This document shows positions 56,434-64,000 of a stretch of 64,000 bases of DNA, in pieces. Within the stretch, counting starts at the first letter, position 1. Each line of letters starts with the position of its first letter. The notes under the pieces are model-generated. The model was given only the letters and a program-made list of their open reading frames with translations, was not told the origin of the DNA and made no database searches. The position numbers and the translations under genes were made by a program. This DNA is from Microbacterium sp. SORGH_AS_1204 (GTDB lineage Bacteria; Actinomycetota; Actinomycetes; Actinomycetales; Microbacteriaceae): contig NZ_JAUTBD010000001.1 of assembly GCF_030818935.1 (NCBI RefSeq), positions 2,666,001-2,730,000 on the forward strand, in the 5' to 3' direction.

Positions 56434-57188
56434 CCGAGTCCGGTGTGCACATCCGCGCCCTCACGCGCCAGTTCGCGGCCCGCGGCGGTCCCGTCGTCGC
56501 GGTGGACGGCGTCGACCTCGACACCCCGCGCGGGTCGTTCCTGTCGCTGCTCGGGCCGTCGGGCTGCGGCAAGTCGACGGTGCTGCGCATGCTCGCGGGC
56601 CTCGATACCCCCACGTCGGGCACCGCGACCGTCAATGACCTCACCCCCGCAGCCCTCCGCCGCACCCACGCTTTCGGCATCGCCTTCCAAGACCACGCAC
56701 TGCTGCCCTGGCGCACCGTCGAGCGCAACATCGCCCTGCCGTTCGAGATCGCCGGTCTCCCCGTCGACGAGGACTGGGTGAACGAGCTGCTTCATCTCGT
56801 GCGACTCGAGCAGTTCGCGAAATCGCGCCCGTGGCAGCTGTCGGGCGGCATGCGCCAGCGCGTGGCGATCGCTCGGGCACTGGCCCTGCGCCCGAGCGTG
56901 CTGTTCCTCGACGAGCCGTTCGGCGCCCTCGACGACGTCACCCGCCAGCGCCTCAACGTCGAGCTGCAGCGCCTGTGGAGCGAGCAGCGCGCGACCACCG
57001 TGATGGTCACGCACGGGGTGCAGGAGGCGGTCTTCCTCAGCGACCAGGTCGCGGTGATGAGCCCGCGCCCCGGTCGCATCAAGGAGGTCATCGACATCGA
57101 CCTGCCCCGGCCTCGCACGCTCGAGATGACGAGCACTCCCGAGTTCCACGCCTACGTCGACCGCGCCAGCGCGCTCCTGTTCCACTGA
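56430..57188 (+). CDS. ABC importer ATP-binding protein
   Basis: Energy subunit (252 aa) of the importer, nitrate/sulfonate/taurine class. Walker A GPSGCGKSTVLRML, Q-loop AFQDHALLPWRTVERNI, signature LSGGMRQRVAIARAL, Walker B VLFLDEPFGALDD, H-loop MVTHGVQEAVFLSD. Coupled to the permease by ATGA; the folE-like gene follows after 19 bp. Confidence 0.93.
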   Translation: MTESGVHIRALTRQFAARGGPVVAVDGVDLDTPRGSFLSLLGPSGCGKSTVLRMLAGLDTPTSGTATVNDLTPAALRRTHAFGIAFQDHALLPWRTVERNIALPFEIAGLPVDEDWVNELLHLVRLEQFAKSRPWQLSGGMRQRVAIARALALRPSVLFLDEPFGALDDVTRQRLNVELQRLWSEQRATTVMVTHGVQEAVFLSDQVAVMSPRPGRIKEVIDIDLPRPRTLEMTSTPEFHAYVDRASALLFH

Positions 57189-57207
57189 TCCCCCGAAAGG
57201 CCGTCTC

Positions 57208-57810
57208 ATGACCGACCTCATGCCCGTCGCCACCACGCACGCCACCCCCGATCTGGATGCCGCCGAAGCGGGCATCCGCATGTACATGCGCGCGATCGGC
57301 CTCGACACCGACCACCCCACCCTCGTCGACACGCCCCGACGGGTCGCGCACGCCGGCCTCGACCTGTTCGCAGGGATGGACGGCGACCCGCATCGCGCGC
57401 TCGGCGGCGGCGAGCCCATCGAGGGCGTCTACCCCGGACCCGTCGCCGTGCACGACATCCCCTACTCCTCGATGTGCGAGCATCACCTGCTGCCGTTCCA
57501 GGGGGTGGTGTCGGTCGTCTACCTTCCCGACCGCTCGTTGGCGGGCATCGGCGACTTCGACGCGATGCTACGTGTGCTCGCCGCCCGCCCGCAGATGCAG
57601 GAACGCCTGGCAGACCAGATCGCCGCGGTCGTCTCCGAGACGCTCGACGCGAAAGGCGTGCTCGTGAGGCTGACCGCGCAGCACGCGTGCATGTGGGCGC
57701 GCGGCGAGCGCACCGTCGGCTCGACGGCGTTCTCGCTCGCCTCGCGAGGCGTGTACGACACCGATCCCGCGGCACGGGCCGAGGCGCGGGTGCTGCTCGG
57801 ACTGCACTGA
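57208..57810 (+). CDS. Divergent GTP cyclohydrolase I (FolE) homologue
   Basis: FolE-fold protein (200 aa). Zinc and catalytic residues are present: CEHH (Cys90, His92, His93), His159 and Cys161 in AQHACMWARG, and RPQMQERL. The segment that in canonical FolE reads GLSKxxR is GIGDFDA (113-119): the Ser, Lys and Arg holding the GTP triphosphate are replaced by Gly115, Asp116 and Ala119, and the Lys after DTPxRxA is His48. I infer that the ring-opening chemistry may remain but the substrate is probably not a nucleoside triphosphate. Location inside an importer operon, away from folate genes, agrees. It could instead be an inactive paralogue. Annotation as folE would be misleading. Confidence 0.88.
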   Translation: MTDLMPVATTHATPDLDAAEAGIRMYMRAIGLDTDHPTLVDTPRRVAHAGLDLFAGMDGDPHRALGGGEPIEGVYPGPVAVHDIPYSSMCEHHLLPFQGVVSVVYLPDRSLAGIGDFDAMLRVLAARPQMQERLADQIAAVVSETLDAKGVLVRLTAQHACMWARGERTVGSTAFSLASRGVYDTDPAARAEARVLLGLH

Positions 57811-57811
57811 C

Positions 57812-58606
57812 ATGCCCGAGTCGACCGAGATCGCGCGCATCGCCGATCGGGACGGGGTCGCACTGGTGCCCGTCGGAGCGACCGAACAGCACGGCCCCCA
57901 CCTTTCCGTGACCACCGACACGGTCATCGCGGCGGCGTTCGCGGCGGCGGCGTCCGCCCGCGTCGCGAAAGACGTCGCGACCTGGGTGCTCCCGGCCATA
58001 CCGTTCGGCTATTCCCCCGAGCACGCCGGGCGGCCGGGCACCATCAGCCTCTCGCCCGACACGCTGCTCGCCCTGGCCGACGACATCGGCCGCGGCGTCG
58101 CCGCGAGCGGCATCCGTCGCCTGCTCTTCGTCAACGGCCACGGCGGCAATCCCGAGCTGCTGCACGTCGCATGCCGTCAGCTGCGGGAGCGGCGGGGACT
58201 CGCGGCGTTCGCCGTGCACGTGCCGGGGCTCCCGCTGCCGCCCGAGCTCACCGAGGGGGTGACGACCGGCGACCTGGACGCCCACGCGGGCCACTACGAG
58301 ACGAGCGTGATGCTCTCCCTCGACCCCGCCGCCGTGCGAAGGGATGCCGCACGCGCCGACGGTCTGGCCGAGGTCACCGCGGCCGCCGCATCGCTCACCC
58401 GCCCGTTCGGAGCGGTGAGCGTTCCGTGGCACGTCGACGACCTCTCGGCGTCGGGCGTCATCGGCGATCCCACCACGGCCGACGCCGGGTGGGGCGCGCG
58501 CGCGTTCGCGGCGCAGGCGGCGACTCTGGCCGACATCGTCCGCGCCGTGGCGGCCCATTCCCTTCCGCCGGAGTGGGTACACTCGCGGCGGGGGGATGCC
58601 GAATGA
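57812..58606 (+). CDS. Creatininase-family metal-dependent amidohydrolase
   Basis: Hydrolase (264 aa) of the creatininase fold, which includes creatinine amidohydrolase, the formamidopyrimidine deformylase ArfB of archaeal flavin synthesis, and MftE. Metal ligands: Glu25, His27 and Asp36 in GATEQHGPHLSVTTD, plus NGHGGN and the Glu of HAGHYET. It begins one base after the folE-like stop, so the two are certainly co-expressed. A plausible inference is hydrolysis of the formamide or amide made by the FolE-like enzyme; this is untested. The regulator gene overlaps its stop. Confidence 0.9.
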   Translation: MPESTEIARIADRDGVALVPVGATEQHGPHLSVTTDTVIAAAFAAAASARVAKDVATWVLPAIPFGYSPEHAGRPGTISLSPDTLLALADDIGRGVAASGIRRLLFVNGHGGNPELLHVACRQLRERRGLAAFAVHVPGLPLPPELTEGVTTGDLDAHAGHYETSVMLSLDPAAVRRDAARADGLAEVTAAAASLTRPFGAVSVPWHVDDLSASGVIGDPTTADAGWGARAFAAQAATLADIVRAVAAHSLPPEWVHSRRGDAE

Positions 58607-59604
58607 CCGACGGTCCAGGCCGGACGCCGACCCTCCAAGAGGTGGCGACCGAGGCGAAGGTCAGCCTCGCCACCGCCAGCAACGCCCTCACCGGCAACCG
58701 CGGGGTGAGTCCGAAGCTGCGTGATCGCGTGCTCGAGGCGGCGCAGCGGGTCGGGTACCCGCGCGCGTCGGGGCGTCGACGCACCGACCGGACGACGGTG
58801 GGCATCGTGCTGCCCGACGTGCGGCATCCGGCCTATGCCGAGCTGGCGCACGCGTTCGAACGCGAGGGCGCCCGCCGCGACTGGTCGCTGGTGCTCGCCG
58901 GGTCGGACTACCAGCCCGACATCGAGCTCGACGCGCTCGAGAACCTCGTCCGCACCACCGACGGAGTGCTTCTGTCGCCGTCTCGACCGCCGCGCTCGGG
59001 CGTGCATCGCCTGCAGGCCAGCCCCGTGCCGATCGTCGCGTGCGACGAGCCCGCCGACTCGGCGCTCATCGGCGGGTGGGTGCGCTCCGACAACTTCGGC
59101 GGCGGACGCGTCGCCGCGCACCATCTGGTCGATGCCGGCGGCACCCGCTTCGCGATGCTCGGCGGCGAGGGGTATCTGCCGTCGACGAAGGAGCGGCGCG
59201 AGGGCTTTCTCGCAGGCCTCGCCGACCGCGGCTTCGCCGCCGACGACGTGCTCATCATCGGCGAGGACTACGGCATGGACGGCGGGCAGAGCGCCATGGC
59301 CGAGCTCCTCGAGACCGACGCCGACGTCGACGCCGTCTTCGCCGTCAGCGACCTGCACGCGGTGGGGGCGTTCTTCCGCGCGCTGCAGGAGGGACGCTCG
59401 GTGCCGGAAGACCTGCTGCTGTGCGGTTTCGACGGCGTCGGCTGGACGCGGCAGATCTCGCCCACCATCACCACCGTCCGCCAGGACTGGGGCAAGATCG
59501 CCGCCCGCGCGATGGACATCCTCGACACGCTCATGTCGGGCGGCGAGGGCGACCGGGCTGTCGTCCCCGTCGAGCTGGTGCCGGGCGAGTCGACGCGGCG
59601 CTGA
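58603..59604 (+). CDS. LacI-family transcriptional regulator
   Basis: A 333-aa repressor with helix-turn-helix TLQEVATEAKVSLATASNALTGNRGVSP (residues 9-36), the hinge region, and a periplasmic-binding-protein-like effector domain (VGIVLPDVRHPAYAELAHAF ... CGFDGVGWTRQISPTITTVRQDW). It ends the importer/FolE-like operon and likely controls it in response to the imported compound. LacI proteins usually sense sugars, but purine-sensing members (PurR) exist. ATG 58603 overlaps the previous stop. Confidence 0.92.
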   Translation: MTDGPGRTPTLQEVATEAKVSLATASNALTGNRGVSPKLRDRVLEAAQRVGYPRASGRRRTDRTTVGIVLPDVRHPAYAELAHAFEREGARRDWSLVLAGSDYQPDIELDALENLVRTTDGVLLSPSRPPRSGVHRLQASPVPIVACDEPADSALIGGWVRSDNFGGGRVAAHHLVDAGGTRFAMLGGEGYLPSTKERREGFLAGLADRGFAADDVLIIGEDYGMDGGQSAMAELLETDADVDAVFAVSDLHAVGAFFRALQEGRSVPEDLLLCGFDGVGWTRQISPTITTVRQDWGKIAARAMDILDTLMSGGEGDRAVVPVELVPGESTRR

Positions 59605-59798
59605 GCCGAGCATCCGGGCTCGGGCCCGGCGGGGCGACGGGACGGGCGGCGCCGCGGGGCGGTACCGCGGTGGCGCCGTGCCGTGCTCCGGAAGATCAGC
59701 GACGAACCGCCCGGATCGAGCCGCCGGGGCGTCGATCGTCACCGAGATTTCGGAGCGCAGCACCGCGCGGGCGCAGCCCCGATCGAGGACACGAACGG

Positions 59799-59848
59799 CG
59801 GATGCCACGGCCCCGGCGCTCGATGGAGCGCGGGGGCCGTGGCATCCG
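59799..59848. terminator. Long hairpin terminating gabD and the LacI operon
   Basis: CGGATGCCACGGCCCC (59799-59814) pairs perfectly with its complement at 59833-59848, with an inner GCGCTC/GAGCGC fold. It lies between convergent operons. The rest of 59605-59798 shows nothing. Confidence 0.85.
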
Positions 59849-59852
59849 GGGC

Positions 59853-61325
59853 TTACGCGTAGGGGTTGGCCGTCAGCGTGTACTTCGTCTGCAGGTACTC
59901 GTGGATGCCCTCGTCGCCGCCCTCGCGGCCGAGGCCCGACTGCTTCCAGCCGCCGAAGGGGGCCGCGGCGTTGGAGACGACGCCGACGTTGAGGCCCATC
60001 ATCCCCGTCTCGAGCTTGTCGATCATGCGCTGACCGCGGGCGAGCGACTCGGTGAAGACGTAGGAGACGAGGCCGTACTCGGTGTCGTTGGCGAGGCGCA
60101 CGGCGTCGTCCTCGTCGTCGAACGGGATGATCGCGAGCACCGGCCCGAAGATCTCCTCGCGCAGGATGTCGCTGCCCGGCCGCACGTCCGACACCACGGT
60201 CGGCTCGAAGAACGTGCCGGGGCCCTCGACCGGCGACCCGCCGGTGGTGACCGTGGCGCCGCGCTCGACGGCATCCCCCACGAGGGTCTTGGCCTTGTCG
60301 ACCGCGCGGTCGTCGATCAGGGGGCCGATCTGCACGCCCTCCTCGGTGCCGCGACCGATCTTCATGCCCTGCACCCGCTCGGTGACGCGGCGGGTGAACT
60401 CCTCGACGACGCTGCGCTGCACGATGAAGCGGTTGGCGGCGGTGCAGGCCTGGCCGATGTTGCGGAACTTCGCCAGCATCGCGCCCTCGACCGCCTTGTC
60501 GAGGTCGGCGTCGTCGAACACGACAAAGGGCGCGTTCCCGCCGAGCTCCATCGACGTGCGAAGCACCCCGGGCGCGGCCTGCTGCAGCAGCTTCACGCCC
60601 ACGGGGGTCGACCCGGTGAACGAGAGCTTGCGCAGGCGCGGGTCGGAGATGATGCGCTCCGACACCGGGCCGGTGTTCGTGGTGGTGACGACGTTGACCA
60701 CGCCCGCCGGGAGGCCGGCATCCTGCAGGATCTGCGCGAAGAACAGCGTGGTGAGCGGTGTGAGGGTGGCGGGTTTGATGACCACCGTGCAGCCGGCGGC
60801 GAGCGCCGGTGCGATCTTGCGGGTCGCCATGGCGAGGGGGAAGTTCCACGGCGTGATCAGGTAGCAGGGCCCCACCGGGTGCTGCGTGACAATCATGCGG
60901 CCCGTGCCCTCGGGGTTCGCGCCGTAGCGGCCCTGGGTGTGGGCGGTGACCTCGCTGAACCAGCGCAGGAACTCGCCGCCGTATCCGACCTCACCACGCG
61001 CCTCAGCGAGGGGCTTGCCCATCTCGAGCGTCATCAGCAGCGCGACGTCTTCCTTGCGTTCCTGCAGCAGGTCGAAGGCGCGGCGGAGGATCTCGGCACG
61101 CTCGCGCGCCGGGGTCGCCGCCCACGACGGGAACGCGTCGGCCGCGGCATCCATCGCGGCCACGCCGTCATCGACGGAGGCGTCGGCGATCTCGAGCAGA
61201 ACGTCGCCGGTGGCCGGGTCGTTCACGGCGACGGTCGTGCCGCCCGCGGCCGCACGCCACTCGCCGTTGATGAGCAGACCGGTGGGCACGGATGCCAGCA
61301 GCTCGCTCTCGCGCGGATCAGTCAT
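59853..61325 (-). CDS. gabD: Succinate-semialdehyde dehydrogenase (NAD(P)+)
   Basis: Aldehyde dehydrogenase (490 aa) of the GabD/SSADH group, converting succinate semialdehyde to succinate for the TCA cycle. Cofactor site TPWNFPLAMATRKIAPALAAGCTVVIKPA, TGSTPVG, general base in MELGGNAPFVVFDDADLD, catalytic Cys in GQACTAANRF. ATG 61325 has AGGAGG upstream; the longer in-frame reading runs into repeat sequence. It follows the hydroxylase gene, so the two may share a role, though substrate assignment within ALDHs is uncertain. Confidence 0.88.
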   Translation of the reverse strand: MTDPRESELLASVPTGLLINGEWRAAAGGTTVAVNDPATGDVLLEIADASVDDGVAAMDAAADAFPSWAATPARERAEILRRAFDLLQERKEDVALLMTLEMGKPLAEARGEVGYGGEFLRWFSEVTAHTQGRYGANPEGTGRMIVTQHPVGPCYLITPWNFPLAMATRKIAPALAAGCTVVIKPATLTPLTTLFFAQILQDAGLPAGVVNVVTTTNTGPVSERIISDPRLRKLSFTGSTPVGVKLLQQAAPGVLRTSMELGGNAPFVVFDDADLDKAVEGAMLAKFRNIGQACTAANRFIVQRSVVEEFTRRVTERVQGMKIGRGTEEGVQIGPLIDDRAVDKAKTLVGDAVERGATVTTGGSPVEGPGTFFEPTVVSDVRPGSDILREEIFGPVLAIIPFDDEDDAVRLANDTEYGLVSYVFTESLARGQRMIDKLETGMMGLNVGVVSNAAAPFGGWKQSGLGREGGDEGIHEYLQTKYTLTANPYA

Positions 61326-61493
61326 GAGTCCTCCTGGATCGGGGCGGGGTTCCTCGCCCATTCTTCTCAGCGCGCGGACGCGTGCCGATATACGTTGCGT
61401 ACAAGGCGCCCGGTGTGCTCGCCGCGGTGGCCAGCAGGACGGGCCCGGGCCCGGGGCAGCGCCGGAGTGGGGGGCAGCGCCCCCTCGGCCGCT

Positions 61494-61560
61494 CGATAAA
61501 CGCCCATCCGAGCGAGACACGACGCGTGCCGACGTTTCTCACTCGACGGAGCGTTTATCG
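61494..61560. repeat. ATAAACGC palindromic element, copy 2
   Basis: CGATAAACGC (61494-61503) and GCGTTTATCG (61551-61560), perfect 10-bp arms, with a weaker inner pair. The right arm contains the TAA stop of the hydroxylase gene, so this copy doubles as its 3' end and possible terminator. Confidence 0.7.
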
Positions 61561-63438
61561 CGAGGGGCCGGAGCCGGCCGCGACGCGCGTAGCCGCCGGC
61601 TCGGCGGATGCCGGGTGCGCCGCCATCGCCCCGGCGAGGAATCGCTCGAGCCCGGCGGGGTCGGTCAGCGGCAGCACGTGGGCGACGTACTGATCCGGCC
61701 GCACCACCACGACCGCCCCCTCGGCGCCGATGCCGCGCTCGACGAAGATGTCGCTGGTCGTCCAGGCCGAGGGCGCTGCGGCGAAGACCTTCTCGAGGTC
61801 GGTGAGGCCGAGCGGGCCCGACCGCGGCCGGAACAGCGCCGGCACCTCGACGACGTCCTCCCAGCGCCCGGGGAAGATCGCCTTCACATCGAACACCGCG
61901 TCGAGGTCGGCGCCCTCGGGCGTGAAACGTTCGACGATCCGGTGCGCCTCCGCCGCCCATTCCGCCAGCGCCGAGCCTGCGGCATCCGCGAAAACATAGA
62001 TCCGCCACCGCCCGTCGGCCTTCGCGTGATGCCCGAGGTGCACGGGGTTGCCGTCGCACACCCGCACGACCTCGGCGCTTTTGAACCGCTTGCCGACGGG
62101 GAATCCGGATGCCAGCTCCGCCGCCGCGTCGCCCGAAACGATCGCGGACGGGGCGTACTGCGTGCCGAAGCCGGAGGGGAACTCGGCGGTGGCGAGGTAG
62201 TACGTCGCGAGCTCGTCGGGGTCGGTGATCTCGCCGGGCTTACGGGCCATGAGCGCCGACCACTCGCGGTCGAAGTCGATGAGCTGCTGGGCGACGGGTC
62301 GGCGCTCGGCGTCGTAGGTGCGCAGCAGATCGGCGGGGGCGAGGCCGGTGAGCACGTGGCCGAGCTTCCAGCCGAGGTTGAAGCCGTCTTGTATAGACAC
62401 GTTCATGCCCTGCCCGGCCTTGGCGCTGTGCGTGTGGCAGGCGTCTCCAGTGAGGAAGACGCGGGGGTTGTCGAGGTCGTCGACGAACTGATCGGTCACC
62501 CGGTGGCCCACCTCGTACACGCTGTGCCAGGCGACCTGCCTCACGTCGATCGTGTAGGGGTGCAGGATCGCGTTCGCCCGGGCGATCACCTCCTCGAGCG
62601 GCGTCTGGCGCACGCGGTGATCGTCGTCTTCCGCGACCTCGCCGAGGTCGATGTACATGCGGCTGAGGTACCCGCCCTCGCGCGGGATGTGCAGGATGTT
62701 GCCGGCCACGGCGTTGATCGCGCACTTGATGCGCCAATCGGGGAAGTCCGTCTCGACGAGCACGTCCATCACGCCCCACGCGTGCCGGGCAGCGACCCCG
62801 ACGTGCGTGCGGCCGATCGCCTGGCGCACGCCGCTGCGCGCGCCGTCGCAGCCGACGACGTACCGTGCGCGGATGGTCCGCTCTCCCGTCGCCGCGCGCA
62901 CGCGCACCTCGACGGCGTCGACACCCACGGCGAGGCCGAGGAACTCGACGCCGTAATCGGGAGTGATGCGCGCGGGGCCGTTCGCGGCGGCCTCGGCGAA
63001 GTAGTCGAGCACCCGCGCCTGGTTGACGATGAGGTGCGGGTACTCGCTGATCTTGTACGCGTAATCCTCGGTGCGGGAGTGGCGCACGATGCGGTCGGGG
63101 TTCTCGGGGTCGGGGGCCCAGAAGTTCATCCAGCCGATGTTGTACGCCTCGGCGGTGATGCGGTTCGCGAACCCGAAGGCCTCGAAGGTCTCGACGCTGC
63201 GCGGCTGGATGCCGTCGGCTTGGCCGACGGCGAGGCGCCCGTCGCGCTTCTCGATGATCCGCGTGGTCAGCTGCGGGAACTGCGACAGCTGCGCCGCGAG
63301 CAGCATGCCCGCGGGGCCCGAGCCGACGATGAGCACGTCGACCTCGTCGGGGAGCTCCGCCGGCCTGTCGATACCGGTGCCGGCCGCGTTCTGCACGCGG
63401 GGGTCGCCCGAGACGTAGCCGTGATGGTGGAACTGCAT
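61555..63438 (-). CDS. FAD-dependent aromatic hydroxylase (3-hydroxybenzoate 4-monooxygenase/phenol 2-monooxygenase type)
   Basis: Flavoprotein monooxygenase (627 aa) hydroxylating a phenolic ring with NADPH and O2. Motifs: VDVLIVGSGPAGMLLAAQLS (FAD fold, residue 34), VVGCDGARSGVRQAIG (the DG motif), LTGDACHTHSAKAGQGMNVS (FAD GD motif), and a C-terminal thioredoxin-like domain from about 430. Length and domain layout match 3-hydroxybenzoate 4-hydroxylase (MobA) and phenol hydroxylase rather than the shorter PobA class. The start lies opposite an IclR regulator, which likely controls it. The last residues are encoded inside a palindromic repeat. Confidence 0.88.
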   Translation of the reverse strand: MQFHHHGYVSGDPRVQNAAGTGIDRPAELPDEVDVLIVGSGPAGMLLAAQLSQFPQLTTRIIEKRDGRLAVGQADGIQPRSVETFEAFGFANRITAEAYNIGWMNFWAPDPENPDRIVRHSRTEDYAYKISEYPHLIVNQARVLDYFAEAAANGPARITPDYGVEFLGLAVGVDAVEVRVRAATGERTIRARYVVGCDGARSGVRQAIGRTHVGVAARHAWGVMDVLVETDFPDWRIKCAINAVAGNILHIPREGGYLSRMYIDLGEVAEDDDHRVRQTPLEEVIARANAILHPYTIDVRQVAWHSVYEVGHRVTDQFVDDLDNPRVFLTGDACHTHSAKAGQGMNVSIQDGFNLGWKLGHVLTGLAPADLLRTYDAERRPVAQQLIDFDREWSALMARKPGEITDPDELATYYLATAEFPSGFGTQYAPSAIVSGDAAAELASGFPVGKRFKSAEVVRVCDGNPVHLGHHAKADGRWRIYVFADAAGSALAEWAAEAHRIVERFTPEGADLDAVFDVKAIFPGRWEDVVEVPALFRPRSGPLGLTDLEKVFAAAPSAWTTSDIFVERGIGAEGAVVVVRPDQYVAHVLPLTDPAGLERFLAGAMAAHPASAEPAATRVAAGSGPSR

Positions 63439-63494
63439 CGTTTCTCCTGACGTCGATGTCGGGGTTGCCTCGTCGCGGCCGCTGTTCTATATTC

Positions 63495-63519
63495 GAACGC
63501 AACGTTCAGCTATCGAACG
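63495..63519. promoter_or_regulatory. GAACG half-sites in the hydroxylase/IclR divergent promoter
   Basis: GAACG-CAA-CGTTC (63495-63507) is a perfect inverted repeat, and a third GAACG half-site follows at 63515-63519, facing the CGTTC again. The block sits in the 97-bp gap between the two divergent genes and has the form expected of an IclR-family operator. Confidence 0.5.
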
Positions 63520-63535
63520 AGAGATTAGTCGCCCC

Positions 63536-64000
63536 ATGTCCCCACGGCAAGATGCGCCGCCCGCTTCTCAGACGTTGAGCCGTGGCATCCGTCTGCTCGA
63601 AGAGCTTGCCGACGCGCGCACGCCGCTGACGATCGACGACCTCGCCGCCCGCGTCGACCTGCACCGTTCGGTCGCCTACCGGCTCCTGCGCACGCTTGAA
63701 GACCACGGTCTGGTGACACGGGATGCCGCGGGCGCCGTGCGCCTGGGAACGGGCCTCGCCGCACTGGCCGCGGGCGTCGCCGCCGACCTGCAGGCCGAAG
63801 CCCTGCCCGAACTCACGATCGCCGCGAACGAGCTCGGCATGACCTGCTTCCTCGTCGTGCTCGACCACGACGAGTGCGTGACGCTGACCAGCGTCGAGCC
63901 GCGTCACGCGGTGACCGCCGTGGCGCAGCGGCCGGGGGCGCGGCATCCGGTGACCCGGGGAGCCCCCGGGCGAGCGATCCTCGCCCAGCTCCCGCCGCGG
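63536..64000 (+). CDS. IclR-family transcriptional regulator, 3' end beyond window
   Basis: The first 155 residues of an IclR-type regulator, open to the window edge. The winged helix is at residues about 10-75 (SQTLSRGIRLLEELADARTPLTIDDLAARVDLHRSVAYRLLRTLEDHGLVTRD), and the effector domain begins with LPELTIAANELGMTCFLVVLDHDECVTL. ATG 63536 is the first start after the divergent promoter. Such regulators often control divergent aromatic-degradation genes, here the hydroxylase. Confidence 0.88.
   Translation, partial: MSPRQDAPPASQTLSRGIRLLEELADARTPLTIDDLAARVDLHRSVAYRLLRTLEDHGLVTRDAAGAVRLGTGLAALAAGVAADLQAEALPELTIAANELGMTCFLVVLDHDECVTLTSVEPRHAVTAVAQRPGARHPVTRGAPGRAILAQLPPR

Noticed and set aside
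57208-57810. Folate-pathway folE
   Set aside because: No folB, folK or folP nearby and the triphosphate-binding residues are replaced; kept as a divergent homologue.
59040-61499. 819-residue plus-strand frame over the LacI and gabD genes
   Set aside because: Out of frame with LacI and antisense to gabD; no domain or start signals.

Overview
The window is high-GC (by eye about 70%), uses GTG and TTG starts freely, packs genes into operons with 1-4 bp overlaps, and carries actinobacterial hallmarks: sdhCDAB, GTP-dependent PEP carboxykinase, a RamB-type regulator and leaderless promoters. The protein sequences and the very frequent word GGATGCC point to Microbacteriaceae, most likely Microbacterium or a close relative. 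It reads as chromosome: there are no transposases, phage genes, tRNAs, rRNAs or CRISPR arrays.

Layout. 1-5.9 kb: end of PTS enzyme I, then mannitol uptake and oxidation (mtlA, mtlF, mtlD) and a small hydrolase. 6.3-13.3 kb: sortase-assembled pilus locus (LPLTG adhesin, LPITG major pilin, class C sortase). 13.4-19.0 kb: tripartite tricarboxylate transporter tctCBA, divergent from a CitA/CitB-type two-component system. 19.1-27.4 kb: seven-gene nucleoside uptake and catabolism operon (BMP lipoprotein, ABC transporter, cdd, deoA, add). 27.6-32.5 kb: GDP-mannose synthesis gene, divergent from sdhCDAB. 32.8-40.9 kb: housekeeping and accessory genes (BrkB-like membrane protein, xth, lipoprotein, trpS, AbiEi/DUF559-like protein, Fpg/Nei glycosylase, subtilisin). 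41.2-44.9 kb: FMN riboswitch and ribD-ribE-ribBA-ribH. 45.1-49.6 kb: small membrane protein, MHS-family symporter, ABC exporter. 49.9-53.4 kb: pckG divergent from a RamB-like regulator. 53.6-59.6 kb: unusual operon with a THI5/NMT1-type ABC importer, a divergent GTP cyclohydrolase I homologue, a creatininase-family hydrolase and a LacI regulator. 59.8-64 kb: succinate-semialdehyde dehydrogenase, an aromatic-ring hydroxylase and a divergent IclR regulator running off the window.

The most interesting candidate system is the 53.6-59.6 kb operon. Its FolE homologue keeps the zinc and catalytic residues but has lost most residues that hold the GTP triphosphate in canonical FolE. It is co-transcribed with a heterocycle-type importer and a creatininase-family hydrolase (the family that contains the formamide hydrolase ArfB). 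This suggests uptake and ring opening of a non-triphosphorylated purine- or pterin-like compound.

Three genes (pilus adhesin, xth, subtilisin) are each disrupted by one extra base in a short homopolymer, which may be sequencing error. A 29-base poly-C tract sits inside a palindromic repeat in a divergent promoter region. Several dispersed palindromic repeat families and two tandem repeats fill the intergenic gaps, and one repeat has entered the 5' coding end of sdhB. All calls come from reading the sequence; no database search was run.
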